The translations under genes were made by a program, and so were the position numbers. From CAVSLM01 sp963728895 (GTDB lineage: Bacteria > Pseudomonadota > Gammaproteobacteria > JBBQDK01): a stretch of DNA of 64,000 nt. Shown here piece by piece: positions 31,727 to 41,399 of the stretch. The stretch lies in contig CAVSLM010000001.1 of NCBI GenBank assembly GCA_963728895.1, positions 372,001 to 436,000 of the forward strand, written 5' to 3'. Under the pieces are notes generated by a model. The model made no database searches. It was not told the origin of the DNA and worked only from the letters and a program-made list of their open reading frames with translations. Positions within the stretch are counted from its first letter, which is position 1. The number at the start of each line of letters is the position of its first letter.

Positions 31727-32097
31727 TGGAGCTCCCTGAGCCCGATCGGCGGCAACGGCCGGAGCCATGCGGGTGCCCGAACCGAACTGCGATCCGATCG
31801 GCATCTTGTGATTGTCATCTGCCGCGGGGCGCATACATGGTGCGTCCCTTCCCGGCATGCCCACCGCCGTCCGAAGCCCCGGGTCGGCGGTGCCCCGTCA
31901 CCGGCGGGCGGTGTCCGCAAGCCCAGCCATACTACCATCCGGTTCCGGCCGCAAGTAACCGCCGCGGGCCATGCGTCCTCACGGTCGCGCCCGGAACGGC
32001 GCTCCTCCCGGCGCTGCGATTGCGGCTGCCGGAACGCTACCCCGCATCCGCGATGTCCGTCGCCCCCCCGCGCCCGATATCCAGTAGACTTGCGCCC
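31727..32097. other. Divergent intergenic region between the receptor gene and cysM
   Basis: 371 bases without a supported gene. It must hold promoters for both directions, but I cannot name convincing boxes. An open frame on the plus strand runs through it into cysM and looks non-coding (proline- and arginine-rich). Confidence 0.5.
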
Positions 32098-32991
32098 ATG
32101 CACTGGCCAACCATCGAAGCATTCGTCGGCAACACGCCCCTGGTGCGTTTGCAGCGCCTGGCGCGCGATGCCTCCGGCACCGTACTCGTGAAGCTGGAGG
32201 GCAACAATCCGGCGGGCTCGGTCAAGGACCGGCCGGCGCTGAGCATGATCCGCCACGCCGAGGCGCGCGGCGACATCCGGCCCGGGGACACCCTCATCGA
32301 GGCGACCAGCGGCAACACCGGCATCGCGCTCGCCATGGCCGCGGCCATCCGCGGCTACCGCATGGTCCTGGTGATGCCGGAGCACATGAGCATCGAGCGC
32401 CGCGCGGTCATGCAGGCGTTCGGTGCCGAGATCGTGCTGGTGACCCGGGAGCAGGGCATGGAAGGGGCGCGCGACCTTGCCGATCGCATGCAGCGCGAAG
32501 GGCGCGGCCGGGTGTTGGACCAGTTCGCCAATCCCGACAATCCGCTCGCGCACTACGAGGGCACCGGTCCCGAGATCTGGCGCGACACGGACGGGCGCAT
32601 TACCCACTTCGTGAGCTCCATGGGGACGACCGGCACCATCGTGGGCACCTCGCGCTATCTCAAGGAGCGCAATCCCGACGTACAGATCGTCGGCGTTCAG
32701 CCCACCGAGGGCTCGAGCATTCCCGGCATCCGGCGCTGGCCCGAAGCCTATCTGCCGCGGATCTACGATCCCGCGCGGGTCGATCGCATCATCGACGTCA
32801 GCCAGGCACTGGCCGAGCAGACCACGCGCGAGCTGGCGCGCGCGGAAGGCATTTTCGCCGGGATTTCCTCCGGCGGTGCCGTGGCCGCCGCGCTGCAGGT
32901 GGCGCGCGAGACCCGCGACGCGGTGATCGTCGCCATCGTTTGCGATCGCGGCGACCGTTACCTCTCCACGGGCGTGTTTCCGGCCGGTTAG
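32098..32991 (+). CDS. cysM: Cysteine synthase B
   Basis: 297 residues from ATG 32098. It makes cysteine from O-acetylserine with sulfide or thiosulfate, using pyridoxal phosphate. Lys43 in NNPAGSVKDRPA binds the cofactor, and EATSGNTGIALAMA binds its phosphate or the substrate. SSMGTTGTIVG and GISSGGAVAAAL are the glycine-rich loops. The short C-terminus and the RRWPEAYLPRIYD stretch fit CysM rather than CysK. Confidence 0.94.
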   Translation: MHWPTIEAFVGNTPLVRLQRLARDASGTVLVKLEGNNPAGSVKDRPALSMIRHAEARGDIRPGDTLIEATSGNTGIALAMAAAIRGYRMVLVMPEHMSIERRAVMQAFGAEIVLVTREQGMEGARDLADRMQREGRGRVLDQFANPDNPLAHYEGTGPEIWRDTDGRITHFVSSMGTTGTIVGTSRYLKERNPDVQIVGVQPTEGSSIPGIRRWPEAYLPRIYDPARVDRIIDVSQALAEQTTRELARAEGIFAGISSGGAVAAALQVARETRDAVIVAIVCDRGDRYLSTGVFPAG

Positions 32992-33641
32992 CCTCACTGC
33001 CCCGGGCGCCGGTTCCGGCGCGGCGCGAGCTCCGGTCGGCCCGGGCCGTCGCAGAAACGGTTCGGGAGCCGCCCCTGCGGCGCGACAGGGCGCTGTGCCG
33101 ACACCAGCGGGACTGCGGCCGGCCGGCAAGCGGGATGCTGGTGAGCCTTCCGGGCTGGTGTAGTGTTTCGTTCTGTTTGGAACCTAAGCGGCGATTGGCG
33201 CGAAAGGCCTTCTGCAGGATATCGCGAGCGCTCTTGGTCCAGGTGAATGGCTTGGGGTCGTGAATGGGCGATGTAGTCGTCGATGGCGGTGACCGGCGCC
33301 GTAGGGCGCATCAACGCAGCGCACCCGGCATCCGACCTTGCGGTCGTGTACCTCGCGAGCAGCACATCGCCGAAGGCATCGACGCGCGTCCACCCCGTAG
33401 GGCGGATAAGCGCAGCGCATCCGCCACCCCCGACCGCTGATTCCAAATCCGACTCTGCGACCCACTCGGCACGCGAAACGGGACCATGACCTATCTTCCC
33501 GGGGCGCAACGGCTTCGTGCACTCATGCCCCGGCCGATCATGAATGGCGGATGCGCCGCGCTTATCCGCCCTACATCCATCGAATGCTCAAACGTCTCGT
33601 CAAGATTGCTCCGGGCTAGCGGTGGATCGACGAGGGACGCG
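32992..33641. repeat. Intergenic region with three REP-like palindromes
   Basis: 650 bases with no intact gene. Three copies of one palindromic repeat are visible. 33301-33330 is degenerate. 33397-33426 has the core GGGCGGATAAGCGCAGCGCA. 33544-33575 lies in the opposite orientation. The same repeat family flanks the transposase gene at 63129. A transposase scrap on the minus strand (33184-33289) lies at the left of this group. Confidence 0.75.
33184..33289 (-). pseudogene. Transposase C-terminal remnant (IS630-like)
   Basis: Read on the minus strand with one frame change, this stretch gives AIDDYIA, then DPKPFTWTKSARDILQKAF. That resembles the end of IS630-type DDE transposases (PKPFxWTKSAxxIL). 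Only about 35 residues remain and no terminal repeats were found. It marks past insertion near the REP cluster. Confidence 0.5.
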
Positions 33642-35720
33642 ATGCGGCGCCACGGTATCCCGCAGACCAGCAAAGGCGGTTTGCTCCCGCTCGTTGGGAT
33701 GCTGCTTGCCGTGGCGCCGTGCCGCGCGGTCGACCGGCTGAGCCTCCGGCTGGATACGGCGCAAGGCTTCGGGCTGCAGGCGCATCAGGTCGAGGTCGAG
33801 CTCGCGGCTGCCGACCACGGGCGCTTCGACCTGCGCCTGCGTGCCGCGCGTCTCGATCTTCCGCCGCCCTACCCCGCCGCAACCGGCATCGATCTCTCCT
33901 GCCCTGCCGCCGAGCTCACGGCAACCGGCGCACGCTGCGCCGCCGGCACCTTGCGGCTGCAGGCCGATGGCTGGGCGCCGGGGGCGATCGCCGTCGCCTT
34001 CGACTACGATGCCTCGAGCACGGCCGAGCTGCACCTGCGCGAGGTGTCGCTGGGCGGCGGGCGCCTGCGCCTGGACCTCGCGCAGGGTGCCGGCGGCTGG
34101 CGCGCGGATGTCGATGCGCGGGGCATCGATCTCGCCGCGCTGGGCGATCTGGCGCCGGTGGCGAAGCTGCGCGGCGCGGCGAGCGCAGGCGGCCACGCGA
34201 CCATTACCGCACATGTGCAGGGTGCCGGGGCCGAAGTGCACCGGGCAAGGCTCGAGGCTGACCTGTCGCAGCTTGCATTCTCATCGCCGAGCGGCGAACA
34301 GGCCGGCGAGGCATTGGGAATCAGGCTTGCGCTCAGCGCCGCGCGGCAAGGCCCGGACTGGCAGCTCGACACCCGGCTCCAGGGACAGGGCGGCACGGTG
34401 TGCCTGGGCCCATGCTGGGAGCTCGGCCCGACGCCCCTGCAGGTGCGGGCGCAAGGTCACTGGCGCGGCGCAGGCCACCGGCTGGAGCTTTCCGATGTCG
34501 AGGTCTCGCAGCAAGGCACGCTGCGCGCCGCCGGCCGGGTGACCCTGGCCCCGGGCGACACACCCGCGCTGCAGGCGCTCGCGCTCGATTTCGACACCCC
34601 GCGGCTCGCCGAGCTCTACCGGCGCTGGCTGCAGCCGGTGCTGATCGGAAGCCTGCTGGATGCGCTCGACACCGGCGGCGCGGTGCACGCCCGCATCGAC
34701 TACGCGCCCGCCGGCCCGAAGCGGCTCGAGGCAAAGCTCGTGGGCGTGACGGTGGAGGACAAGGGCGGTCGCTTCGGTCTCAGCGATGCCGATGGAGAGA
34801 TCACCTGGGGCAGCGACACCGCGCCGCGCGAGTCGTGGCTGCAGTTCGCCGGCGCGCACCTCTACCGCCTGCTGCTCGGCACCGCCCGTGTAAGTGTCGG
34901 GACCCAGGGCAACGATGTGCGCCTGCTGCAGCCCGTCGAGCTTCCGGTGCTCGACGGGGTGCTCAGGATCGACCGTCTGCGCGTGCTGGCGCCGGGCACG
35001 CCAAAGATGCAATGGAGCTTCGAAGGTCTGCTGACGCCCATCTCCATGCAGGCCTTCACCCATGCGCTGGACTGGCCGGTGATGGATGGCAAGCTCTCCG
35101 GCGTGATCCCCGAAGTCAGCTATGACGCCGGTGTGCTGCGGGTGGGCGGCGTGCTGCTGATCCGTGCCTTCGACGGCGCCATCACGCTGCGCGACGTACG
35201 GGCCGAACGGTTGTTCGGCCTGCTGCCTTCGCTCTACGCAGACATCGACGTGCAGAACATCGATCTCGCCGCGCTGACCCGCACCTTCTCCTTTGGTAAT
35301 ATTCAGGGCCGGTTAAGCGGGGCAGTGCAGAATCTGCAAATGCAGGACTGGCAACCGGTGTCGTTCGACGCGCGCTTCGCGACGCCGCCCGGCGATGACT
35401 CGCGCCATCGCATCAGCCAGACCGCCGTGAACAACCTCACCTCGCTGGGCGGGGGCGGCGTGAGCGGAGCGCTGTCGCGCAGCCTGCTGCGCTTTTTCGA
35501 CGAGTTCTCCTACGACCGGCTCGGCATCAGCTGCCGGCTGAGCGGCGGAGTATGCGAGATGGATGGCGTGGCCAGCGCGCCGGACGGGGGCTACTACATC
35601 GTCAAGGGCGGTGGCCTGCCGCGCATCAACGTCATCGGTTACACGCACCGGGTGGCCTGGCCGGTGCTGGTGCAACGCCTGAGAAGCATCACCGCCAGCG
35701 GTGCGCCGGTGGTGCGATAG
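33642..35720 (+). CDS. YdbH-like AsmA-family envelope protein
   Basis: 692 residues from ATG 33642. A signal peptide or anchor (LPLVGMLLAVAPCRA) precedes a long protein of repeating beta-strand character. Its C-terminal third (SFGNIQGRLSGAVQNLQMQD, then a segment ending in YYIVKGGGLPRINVIGY) resembles the YdbH/dicarboxylate-transport-named domain of the AsmA-like superfamily. Such proteins span the periplasm and help move phospholipids to the outer membrane. The next gene encodes a YdbL-like protein, the same pairing as the ydbH-ynbE-ydbL operon of Escherichia coli. The start is uncertain because the open frame extends back into the REP region. Confidence 0.72.
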   Translation: MRRHGIPQTSKGGLLPLVGMLLAVAPCRAVDRLSLRLDTAQGFGLQAHQVEVELAAADHGRFDLRLRAARLDLPPPYPAATGIDLSCPAAELTATGARCAAGTLRLQADGWAPGAIAVAFDYDASSTAELHLREVSLGGGRLRLDLAQGAGGWRADVDARGIDLAALGDLAPVAKLRGAASAGGHATITAHVQGAGAEVHRARLEADLSQLAFSSPSGEQAGEALGIRLALSAARQGPDWQLDTRLQGQGGTVCLGPCWELGPTPLQVRAQGHWRGAGHRLELSDVEVSQQGTLRAAGRVTLAPGDTPALQALALDFDTPRLAELYRRWLQPVLIGSLLDALDTGGAVHARIDYAPAGPKRLEAKLVGVTVEDKGGRFGLSDADGEITWGSDTAPRESWLQFAGAHLYRLLLGTARVSVGTQGNDVRLLQPVELPVLDGVLRIDRLRVLAPGTPKMQWSFEGLLTPISMQAFTHALDWPVMDGKLSGVIPEVSYDAGVLRVGGVLLIRAFDGAITLRDVRAERLFGLLPSLYADIDVQNIDLAALTRTFSFGNIQGRLSGAVQNLQMQDWQPVSFDARFATPPGDDSRHRISQTAVNNLTSLGGGGVSGALSRSLLRFFDEFSYDRLGISCRLSGGVCEMDGVASAPDGGYYIVKGGGLPRINVIGYTHRVAWPVLVQRLRSITASGAPVVR

Positions 35721-35749
35721 CGCCGCGATCGACCGACGAGGAAACCAAA

Positions 35750-36376
35750 ATGAAACTGACCCGAACGCTCTCCGCCGCGCTGCTGCCACTCTGGGTAGTG
35801 GCCTGCGTCACCATCAATGTGTACTTCCCTGCCGCCGCGGCCGAGCAGGCTGCCGACCGCATCATCCGCGACGTCTACGGTGAGACGCCTCCCGGCAGGC
35901 CGCAGGCGCCCGCGACGCCACAAGCCCCGGCGGCGCCTCCGCACAGCAGCGCGCCCCGTGCGACTTCGATGGTCGCGCTGGCGGCGCAGCGGTTGTTGAT
36001 GCTGATGGTGACGCCCGCCTACGCACAGGCCGACATCAGCATCGATTCGCCGGCGATCCGCGCGCTGACCGCCTCCATGGCGCAGCGCCAGGGCAAGCTC
36101 GAGCCCCACTACAGGAGCGGCGCGGTGGGCATGACCAGCGACGGACTGATCACCATCCGCGATCCGGGGGCGGTGGCGCTCAAGGACCGCAACAGCGTGC
36201 GCCAGCTGGTCGCCGACGAAAATCAGGACCGCAACGCGCTGTACGGCGAGATCGCCAGGGCGAACAAGCATCCCGAGTGGCTGGACGAGATCCGTTCCAC
36301 GTTCGCACGGCGCTGGGTGGCCAACGCACCCGGCGGCTGGTGGTATCAGGAAGGCGGGGTCTGGAAGAAGAAGTAG
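35750..36376 (+). CDS. YdbL-like DUF1318 protein with lipoprotein-like N-terminus
   Basis: 208 residues from ATG 35750. The N-terminus LLPLWVVACVTINVYFPAAA looks like a lipobox followed by a YnbE-like strand. A proline- and alanine-rich linker and a hydrophobic segment (ALAAQRLLMLMVTPAYAQA) come next, then the DUF1318 domain (AIRALTASMAQRQGKLEPHY, GAVALKDRNSVRQLVADEN). It may combine the roles of YnbE and YdbL with the YdbH-like neighbour 29 bases upstream. The fused layout is my reading. Confidence 0.78.
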   Translation: MKLTRTLSAALLPLWVVACVTINVYFPAAAAEQAADRIIRDVYGETPPGRPQAPATPQAPAAPPHSSAPRATSMVALAAQRLLMLMVTPAYAQADISIDSPAIRALTASMAQRQGKLEPHYRSGAVGMTSDGLITIRDPGAVALKDRNSVRQLVADENQDRNALYGEIARANKHPEWLDEIRSTFARRWVANAPGGWWYQEGGVWKKK

Positions 36377-36396
36377 TGTTGCTCCCGGACGCCGCC

Positions 36397-37175
36397 ATGA
36401 ACGTGTTCTGCTTCGACATCGAGACCGTGCCCGACGTCGATGCCGGGCGCAGGCTCTACCGGCTGGAGGGGTTGGAGGACAAGGATGTCGCCGAGGTGAT
36501 GTTCCACATGCGCCGCGAGGAGAGCGGGGGCGGGGAGTTCCTGCGCCTGCACCTGCAGCGCGTGGTGGCGATTTCCGTTGCGCTGCGCAGCGGCGAGCAG
36601 TTCAAGGTCTGGTCGCTGGGCGATCCGCAGGCGGAGGAGGCGGAGCTTATCCGGCGCTTCTTCGACGGCATCGACAAGTTCACGCCGACCCTGGTGTCGT
36701 GGAACGGCTGCGGTTTCGATTTGCCGGTGCTGCATTACCGCGCGCTGCTGCACGGCGTTGCGGGCGTACGCTACTGGGAGAGCGGAGCGGAGGATCAGAC
36801 CTTTCGCTGAACAACTATCTCAGCCGCTTCCACGAACGCCACACCGACCTCATGGATGTCCTCGCCGGCTACCAGCCACGCGCCAATGCCCCGCTCGACC
36901 AGATCGCCGTGCTGCTCGGATTCCCCGGCAAGCTCGGCATGAGCGGTGCGCGGGTGTGGGACAGCTTCCGCGCGGGAGACATCGCCGGCATCCGCAACTA
37001 CTGCGAGACCGACGTGCTCAACACCTATCTCGTGTACCTGCGCTTCCAGCTGATCCGGGGGCGCCTCACGCCCGAGGGCTATCAGCGCGAGACCCGGCTG
37101 GTGCGCGAGACGCTGGCGCGCGAGGCGCGCCCGCACTTCCAGGAGTTTCTCGACGCCTGGCGGGCCGACGCCTGA
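36397..37175 (+). pseudogene. PolB-like 3'-5' exonuclease, frameshifted
   Basis: The first part (36397-36810) encodes VFCFDIETVPDVDAG with the DxE exonuclease motif and LVSWNGCGFDLPVLHYRAL. It stops at TGA 36808-36810. Adding one G there reads TFRWNNYLSRFHERHTDLMD and joins the second part, which ends at 37175 and contains YCETDVLNTYLVYLRFQLI. Together they form a complete PolB-like predicted exonuclease of about 259 residues. A single missing base is the only defect, so this may be a sequencing error. rlmD follows after 37 bases. Confidence 0.8.
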
Positions 37176-37212
37176 ACGCCGCCCGGCGTGTGGCCGAGCC
37201 CCGCCCCTGGCC

Positions 37213-38545
37213 ATGAATTCACCTCACCGCCCCCCGCGGCCCGGTGATGCTGCCACGGCCCGCATCGAGTCGCTGGCCCACGACGGGCGCGGGGTCGCGC
37301 ACGTGCAGGGCAAGGCGGTGTTCGTCGAGGGTGCGCTCCCGGGCGAGGAAGTGCGCATCGCATACCTTGCGCGGCGCAGGCACTTCGACGAAGCGCGCAC
37401 GGTCGAGGTGCTCGTGCCCTCGCCGGAACGGGTGGTGCCGCGCTGTCCGCACTTCGGCGTATGCGGCGGCTGCAGCCTGCAGCACCTCGATGCACCGGCG
37501 CAGATCCGCCACAAGCAGCAGGTGCTGCAGGATAACCTGGAGCGTATCGGCCATGTCGTACCGGGCGAGTGGCTCGCGCCGCTCACCGGCCCCGCATGGG
37601 GCTACCGGCGCAAGGCGCGCCTCGGTGTGAAGTTCGTCGCCAGGAAGGGCAGGGTGCTGGTAGGGTTCCGCGAACGGCGCAGTCCCTATCTGGCGGAGCT
37701 CTCGCGCTGCGAGGTGCTGGACCCTGCAGTCGGCATGCGGCTCGAGGCACTGGCGGCGCTGATCGCGAGTCTCGATGCCTATGACCGCATCCCCCAGATC
37801 GAGGTGGGCGTGGGGGATCACGCCACGGCGCTGGTGTTGCGCAATCTGGTGGCGCTCTCCGATGCCGACCGCGACAAGCTCGTCGCGTTCGGTACGGAGC
37901 ACGGTTTTTCGATCTACCTGCAGCCGGGCGGGCCCGACAGCATCACGCTGCTCTCGCCGGAACGTATCGAGCTCGAATACACGCTTGCCGGGCAAGGTCT
38001 GACGCTCGCCTTCGGGCCCACGGATTTCACCCAGGTCAACGCGCCCATCAACCGCGCCATGGTCGCGCGTGCACTGGCGCTGCTCGAGCCGACCCCCGAC
38101 GAGCGCCTGCTCGATCTCTACTGCGGCATCGGCAACTTCAGCCTGCCGCTGGCGCGCCATGCCGGGCGAGGTGGTGGGCGTGGAGGGCGAGGCGGGACTG
38201 GTCGGGCGCGCGCGCGACAATGCCCGGCGCAATGCGCTCGCCAACGTCGAGTTCCATGTCGCCGACCTGGCGCAGCCCGATGCCCGCGCGCCGTGGCTCG
38301 TGGGGCCCTACCAGAAGGCGCTGCTCGATCCGCCGCGCACCGGGGCGGCCGAGATCATCCCTGCGCTCGCGAAGCTCGCGCCGACGCGCCTGCTCTACGT
38401 GTCCTGCAACCCGGCGACGCTGGCGCGCGATGCCGCGGAGCTCGTTCATACCCACGGCTTCGAGCTCGCCAGTGCCGGGGTGGTGGACATGTTCCCGCAC
38501 ACCGCACACCTCGAGTCCATGGCCCTGTTCGTTGGCCGCCGATGA
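37213..38545 (+). pseudogene. rlmD: 23S rRNA (uracil-1939-C5)-methyltransferase, frameshifted
   Basis: ATG 37213. A TRAM domain (ARIESLAHDGRGVAHVQGKA) is followed by the iron-sulfur cysteines (CPHFGVCGGCSLQHL) and the SAM domain (LLDLYCGIGNFSLPLARHAG). One extra base near 38167 breaks the frame. Skipping it gives LARHAGEVVGVEGEAGLVG and continues to LYVSCNPATLARD, with the catalytic Cys, and DMFPHTAHLESM, ending at 38545. The uninterrupted open frame to 38718 is an artefact of the shift. The protein modifies U1939 in 23S rRNA. The barA-cysM-rlmD neighbourhood is normal for this gene. Confidence 0.88.
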
Positions 38546-38714
38546 CCCTCGAAGGGCGCAATGAACGCCTGCTCCGCCCGCATGGGCGTGACGCCCACCG
38601 ACGACGGATCGGCTTGCTCGCCGACGACCGGGTTGAATCGGGGGTGGGTGGACAGCCGCAGGCGCGCTCCCGTATGGTACCTGTTCGCAAACCGGAGCCG
38701 AGCGGGGACGAACC

Positions 38715-40205
38715 ATGAACTCGCCGCAACCTGTAGCCACTGCCGAGCCCCCGCGGAACCTGGAAGGCTGGACCAAGATGCTGAGCGAGCAGGGCATGCC
38801 GGTGTTCGCGCGCACCGCGCGTGACCTGGGCGGCCTGTCGGCGAGCCAGGACACTTCCGCCTCGGAGTTGGCGCGCGTGATTCTGCAGGACGCCGGCATG
38901 ACCGCACGCATGCTGCGCGTCGCCAACAGCTACTTCTACAATCCCCGCAACCGCGCCATCAGTACCGTGAGTCGCGCCGTGGTGGTGCTGGGTTTCGATG
39001 CGGTGCGCAGCATCTGCTTCTCGATCGCCGCGGTGGAAACGCTGCTGCAGGGTGCGCAGCGCGAGCGCGTGCTGGCGGAGATGGCGCGCTCCTTCCATGC
39101 CGCGGTGCAGGCCCGCGCCTTCGCCATCAAGCGCAAGGACGGATCGCCCGAGGAGGTGTTCATCGCGGCGCTGCTGTTCAATCTGGGCGAGCTGGCCTTC
39201 TGGTGCGCCTCCGGCAGCGGATTGGCGGAGCGTCTCGAGGCGGCGTTGCAGAAGCCGGGCGTCACGCGCGAGCAGGCCGAGGAGGAGGTGCTGGGCTTCA
39301 AGCTGCGCCAGCTCGGCGCCGCGCTCGGCCGCGAGTGGCGCCTGGGCGACCTGCTGCAGAACACCCTGGAGGGCAAGCAGAAGGAGAACCCGCGGGTGAG
39401 CAACATCACGCTCGGGCACGAGCTCGCGCGTGGTCTGGAGCAGGGCTGGGATGCGCCGGAAGTGAAGGACCTGATGAACCACATCGCCGAGACGCTCTAT
39501 CTGCCGGTGGATCAGGCCGAGCGCATGGTGCGCGGCAATGCACGCGATGCCGCGCACACCGCGGCCTGCTACGGCGTGAGCCAGGTGGGGCGTCTGATTC
39601 CGCTGCCGCGCGCCTCGGTGGATGAGCCCGCAGTCGTGCTCCCCGATCCCGAGCCCATCCCGAGCCCGTCGGAGTTCATCCAGCCGGATCCGCAGCTGCA
39701 GCTCAGAATCCTTCGCGAGCTCGCCGGGCTGCTGGAGACCCGCCCCAACGTGAATCTGCTGCTGGAGATGGTGCTGGAGGGGATCTACCGCGGGGTGGGC
39801 ATGGACCGCACGCTGTTCGCGCTGCTCACCAGCGATCGGCAGCAGCTGAAGGCGCGCTATGTGCTCGGCTGGGGGCGCGAGCGTCTCACCCAGCAGTTCG
39901 TGTTTGCCGTGGGTTCCGATGCCAACAACCTGTTCGCCCGCCTGATGCGCGAGCAGCAGGCGATGTGGGTGGATCCCGCCGATGCCGGGCCCCTGACTCC
40001 CCTGATCACTCCGCGTATCCGGGAGCTTTCCGCAGACGCAGGCTTTTTCGTCACCCCCATCGTGGTGAACCATCAAAGCATCGGGCTGTTCTACGCCGAC
40101 CGGCAGCCGAGCGGTCGCGCGCTCGAAGCCGACAGCTTCGAGAGCTTCAAGCACTTCGGCCAGCAGGCCAACCTTTCGCTGGCCTTTCTCTCGCAGCGGC
40201 GCTGA
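38715..40205 (+). CDS. HDOD domain protein with C-terminal GAF domain
   Basis: 496 residues. The HDOD domain spans about residues 20-220 (LARVILQDAGMTARMLRVAN, AVVVLGFDAVRSICFSIAAV, FIAALLFNLGELAFW). A GAF-like sensor domain spans about 330-490 (LLEMVLEGIYRGVGMDRTLF, PIVVNHQSIGLFYADR). Proteins of this build take part in signalling, often around cyclic-di-GMP, stress or motility, but the partner is unknown. It stands alone between rlmD and rtcA. Confidence 0.85.
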   Translation: MNSPQPVATAEPPRNLEGWTKMLSEQGMPVFARTARDLGGLSASQDTSASELARVILQDAGMTARMLRVANSYFYNPRNRAISTVSRAVVVLGFDAVRSICFSIAAVETLLQGAQRERVLAEMARSFHAAVQARAFAIKRKDGSPEEVFIAALLFNLGELAFWCASGSGLAERLEAALQKPGVTREQAEEEVLGFKLRQLGAALGREWRLGDLLQNTLEGKQKENPRVSNITLGHELARGLEQGWDAPEVKDLMNHIAETLYLPVDQAERMVRGNARDAAHTAACYGVSQVGRLIPLPRASVDEPAVVLPDPEPIPSPSEFIQPDPQLQLRILRELAGLLETRPNVNLLLEMVLEGIYRGVGMDRTLFALLTSDRQQLKARYVLGWGRERLTQQFVFAVGSDANNLFARLMREQQAMWVDPADAGPLTPLITPRIRELSADAGFFVTPIVVNHQSIGLFYADRQPSGRALEADSFESFKHFGQQANLSLAFLSQRR

Positions 40206-40212
40206 GCGTTAA

Positions 40213-40247
40213 CCCGAAAATCTCGCCGGGCTATTCCGGGCTAGCCC
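40213..40247. repeat. Short repeat related to the terminal inverted-repeat element
   Basis: CCCGAAAATCTCGCCGGG followed by GGCTATTCCGGGCTAGCC, in the convergent gap between the HDOD gene and rtcA. GGGCTA and TAGCCC can pair as a hairpin. The CCCGAAAATCTC block also appears at the left end of the element at 63683. There is no T-run to make it a typical terminator. Confidence 0.45.
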
Positions 40248-41284
40248 AACGCGATGCGCCAGGCATCCGGCCCGAGCTGCTCGGTCTGTGCGGCAAGGTC
40301 GATGAACCGGCGCACCACATCGAGGTTGGTGAGCACATGCGGGCTCGGGCGCAGTGTCGTGTAGCTGCCGCCGCCCGCCAGGGCCAGCGGCACCAGCAAC
40401 TGGTCGGCCAGATGCTCACCGACGGCGGCGTCGGACTCCAGGTAGCGCCGCGCCTCTTCCGCCGCGCGCCCCGCGACCTTTTCCGCGGGAACGCCGCGCT
40501 GACCGAAGGCCGTGAATACTTCGGTGACGTGGCGGCTGTGCACCATGACGCTCACGCAGTTGCCCGGCCCCTGCGCCTCGTCGGCACGCACCAGGGCAAG
40601 GTTCTCCGGCGCAATGTCCAGGCGCCGCTCCAGGACCCGCAGCTCGCGTTCGCCGATGTCCGAGGGCAGGTGCGCCAGCATGGCGACGGCGCGGGTATCG
40701 AGCAGCTCGCCGCGATCATCGAGCTGCAGGGGTTCGAGTCTTTCCACCGGCGTCACCTCGACATGCACCCGGCCGCCGCCGGCGGGATGGAAACCCGGAC
40801 GGTCGAGCGTCGCCACCACGTCCGCACCCATGCGTACCAGCAGCGGAACGTAGGCCAGCGCCAGAAAATCGAAAGAGGGCGCGAGCGGATTGTGCGTGCC
40901 GCCGTCGATCAGGATGTGTGATGGGCCACGCGCGAGCATCAGTGCCGGCAGCACGGCCTGCAGCACCAGCGTGGTGCTGCCCGCGGTGCCGATGTGAAAG
41001 TGATGGCGCCCCGGGCGTACCGCGCCCGGCGTGAAGGAGAGCGCCTGTGAGCCGCGCTGCGCGCCGACCACCGTCGCGTCGCTGACGGCCGCCGCCGCAC
41101 GCACGGCCACGAGGTGCTGCGCCTGCAGCCCGGGGCGGGGCCGGTTCCTGCGGATGTTGATGAGTTGAAACGGCCTACCCAGGCACACCGACAGGGCGAG
41201 CGCGCTGCGCAGGATCTGCCCGCCTCCCTCGCCGATGGCACCATCGAGCATCAGCACCGGTTCACCTGCGTGAAGGTGGGTCAT
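40241..41284 (-). CDS. rtcA: RNA 3'-terminal phosphate cyclase
   Basis: 347 residues. RtcA converts RNA 3'-phosphates to 2',3'-cyclic phosphates with ATP. Family stretches are DGAIGEGGGQILRSALALS, HFHIGTAGSTTLVLQAVLPA, GGGRVHVEVTPVE and, near the C-terminus, VGEHLADQLLVPLALAGGG with the nucleophilic His. Neither rtcB nor the regulator rtcR lies nearby, so it is a lone rtcA. Confidence 0.93.
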   Translation of the reverse strand: MTHLHAGEPVLMLDGAIGEGGGQILRSALALSVCLGRPFQLINIRRNRPRPGLQAQHLVAVRAAAAVSDATVVGAQRGSQALSFTPGAVRPGRHHFHIGTAGSTTLVLQAVLPALMLARGPSHILIDGGTHNPLAPSFDFLALAYVPLLVRMGADVVATLDRPGFHPAGGGRVHVEVTPVERLEPLQLDDRGELLDTRAVAMLAHLPSDIGERELRVLERRLDIAPENLALVRADEAQGPGNCVSVMVHSRHVTEVFTAFGQRGVPAEKVAGRAAEEARRYLESDAAVGEHLADQLLVPLALAGGGSYTTLRPSPHVLTNLDVVRRFIDLAAQTEQLGPDAWRIALG

Positions 41285-41399
41285 CGATCAAGCCGATGGC
41301 GCATGCCGCGGCCATGTCCGGCTGCAGCGCAGGATCTGGCCGATTCCGCGCTCGCGGTCCTGGCGCTCTGCACTGCCCGGTGCTGCGACAGGCACGCGC

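Noticed and set aside
31727..32097. Cobalamin riboswitch before the TonB receptor
   Set aside because: I looked for the B12-box and other conserved blocks on the minus strand and did not find them.
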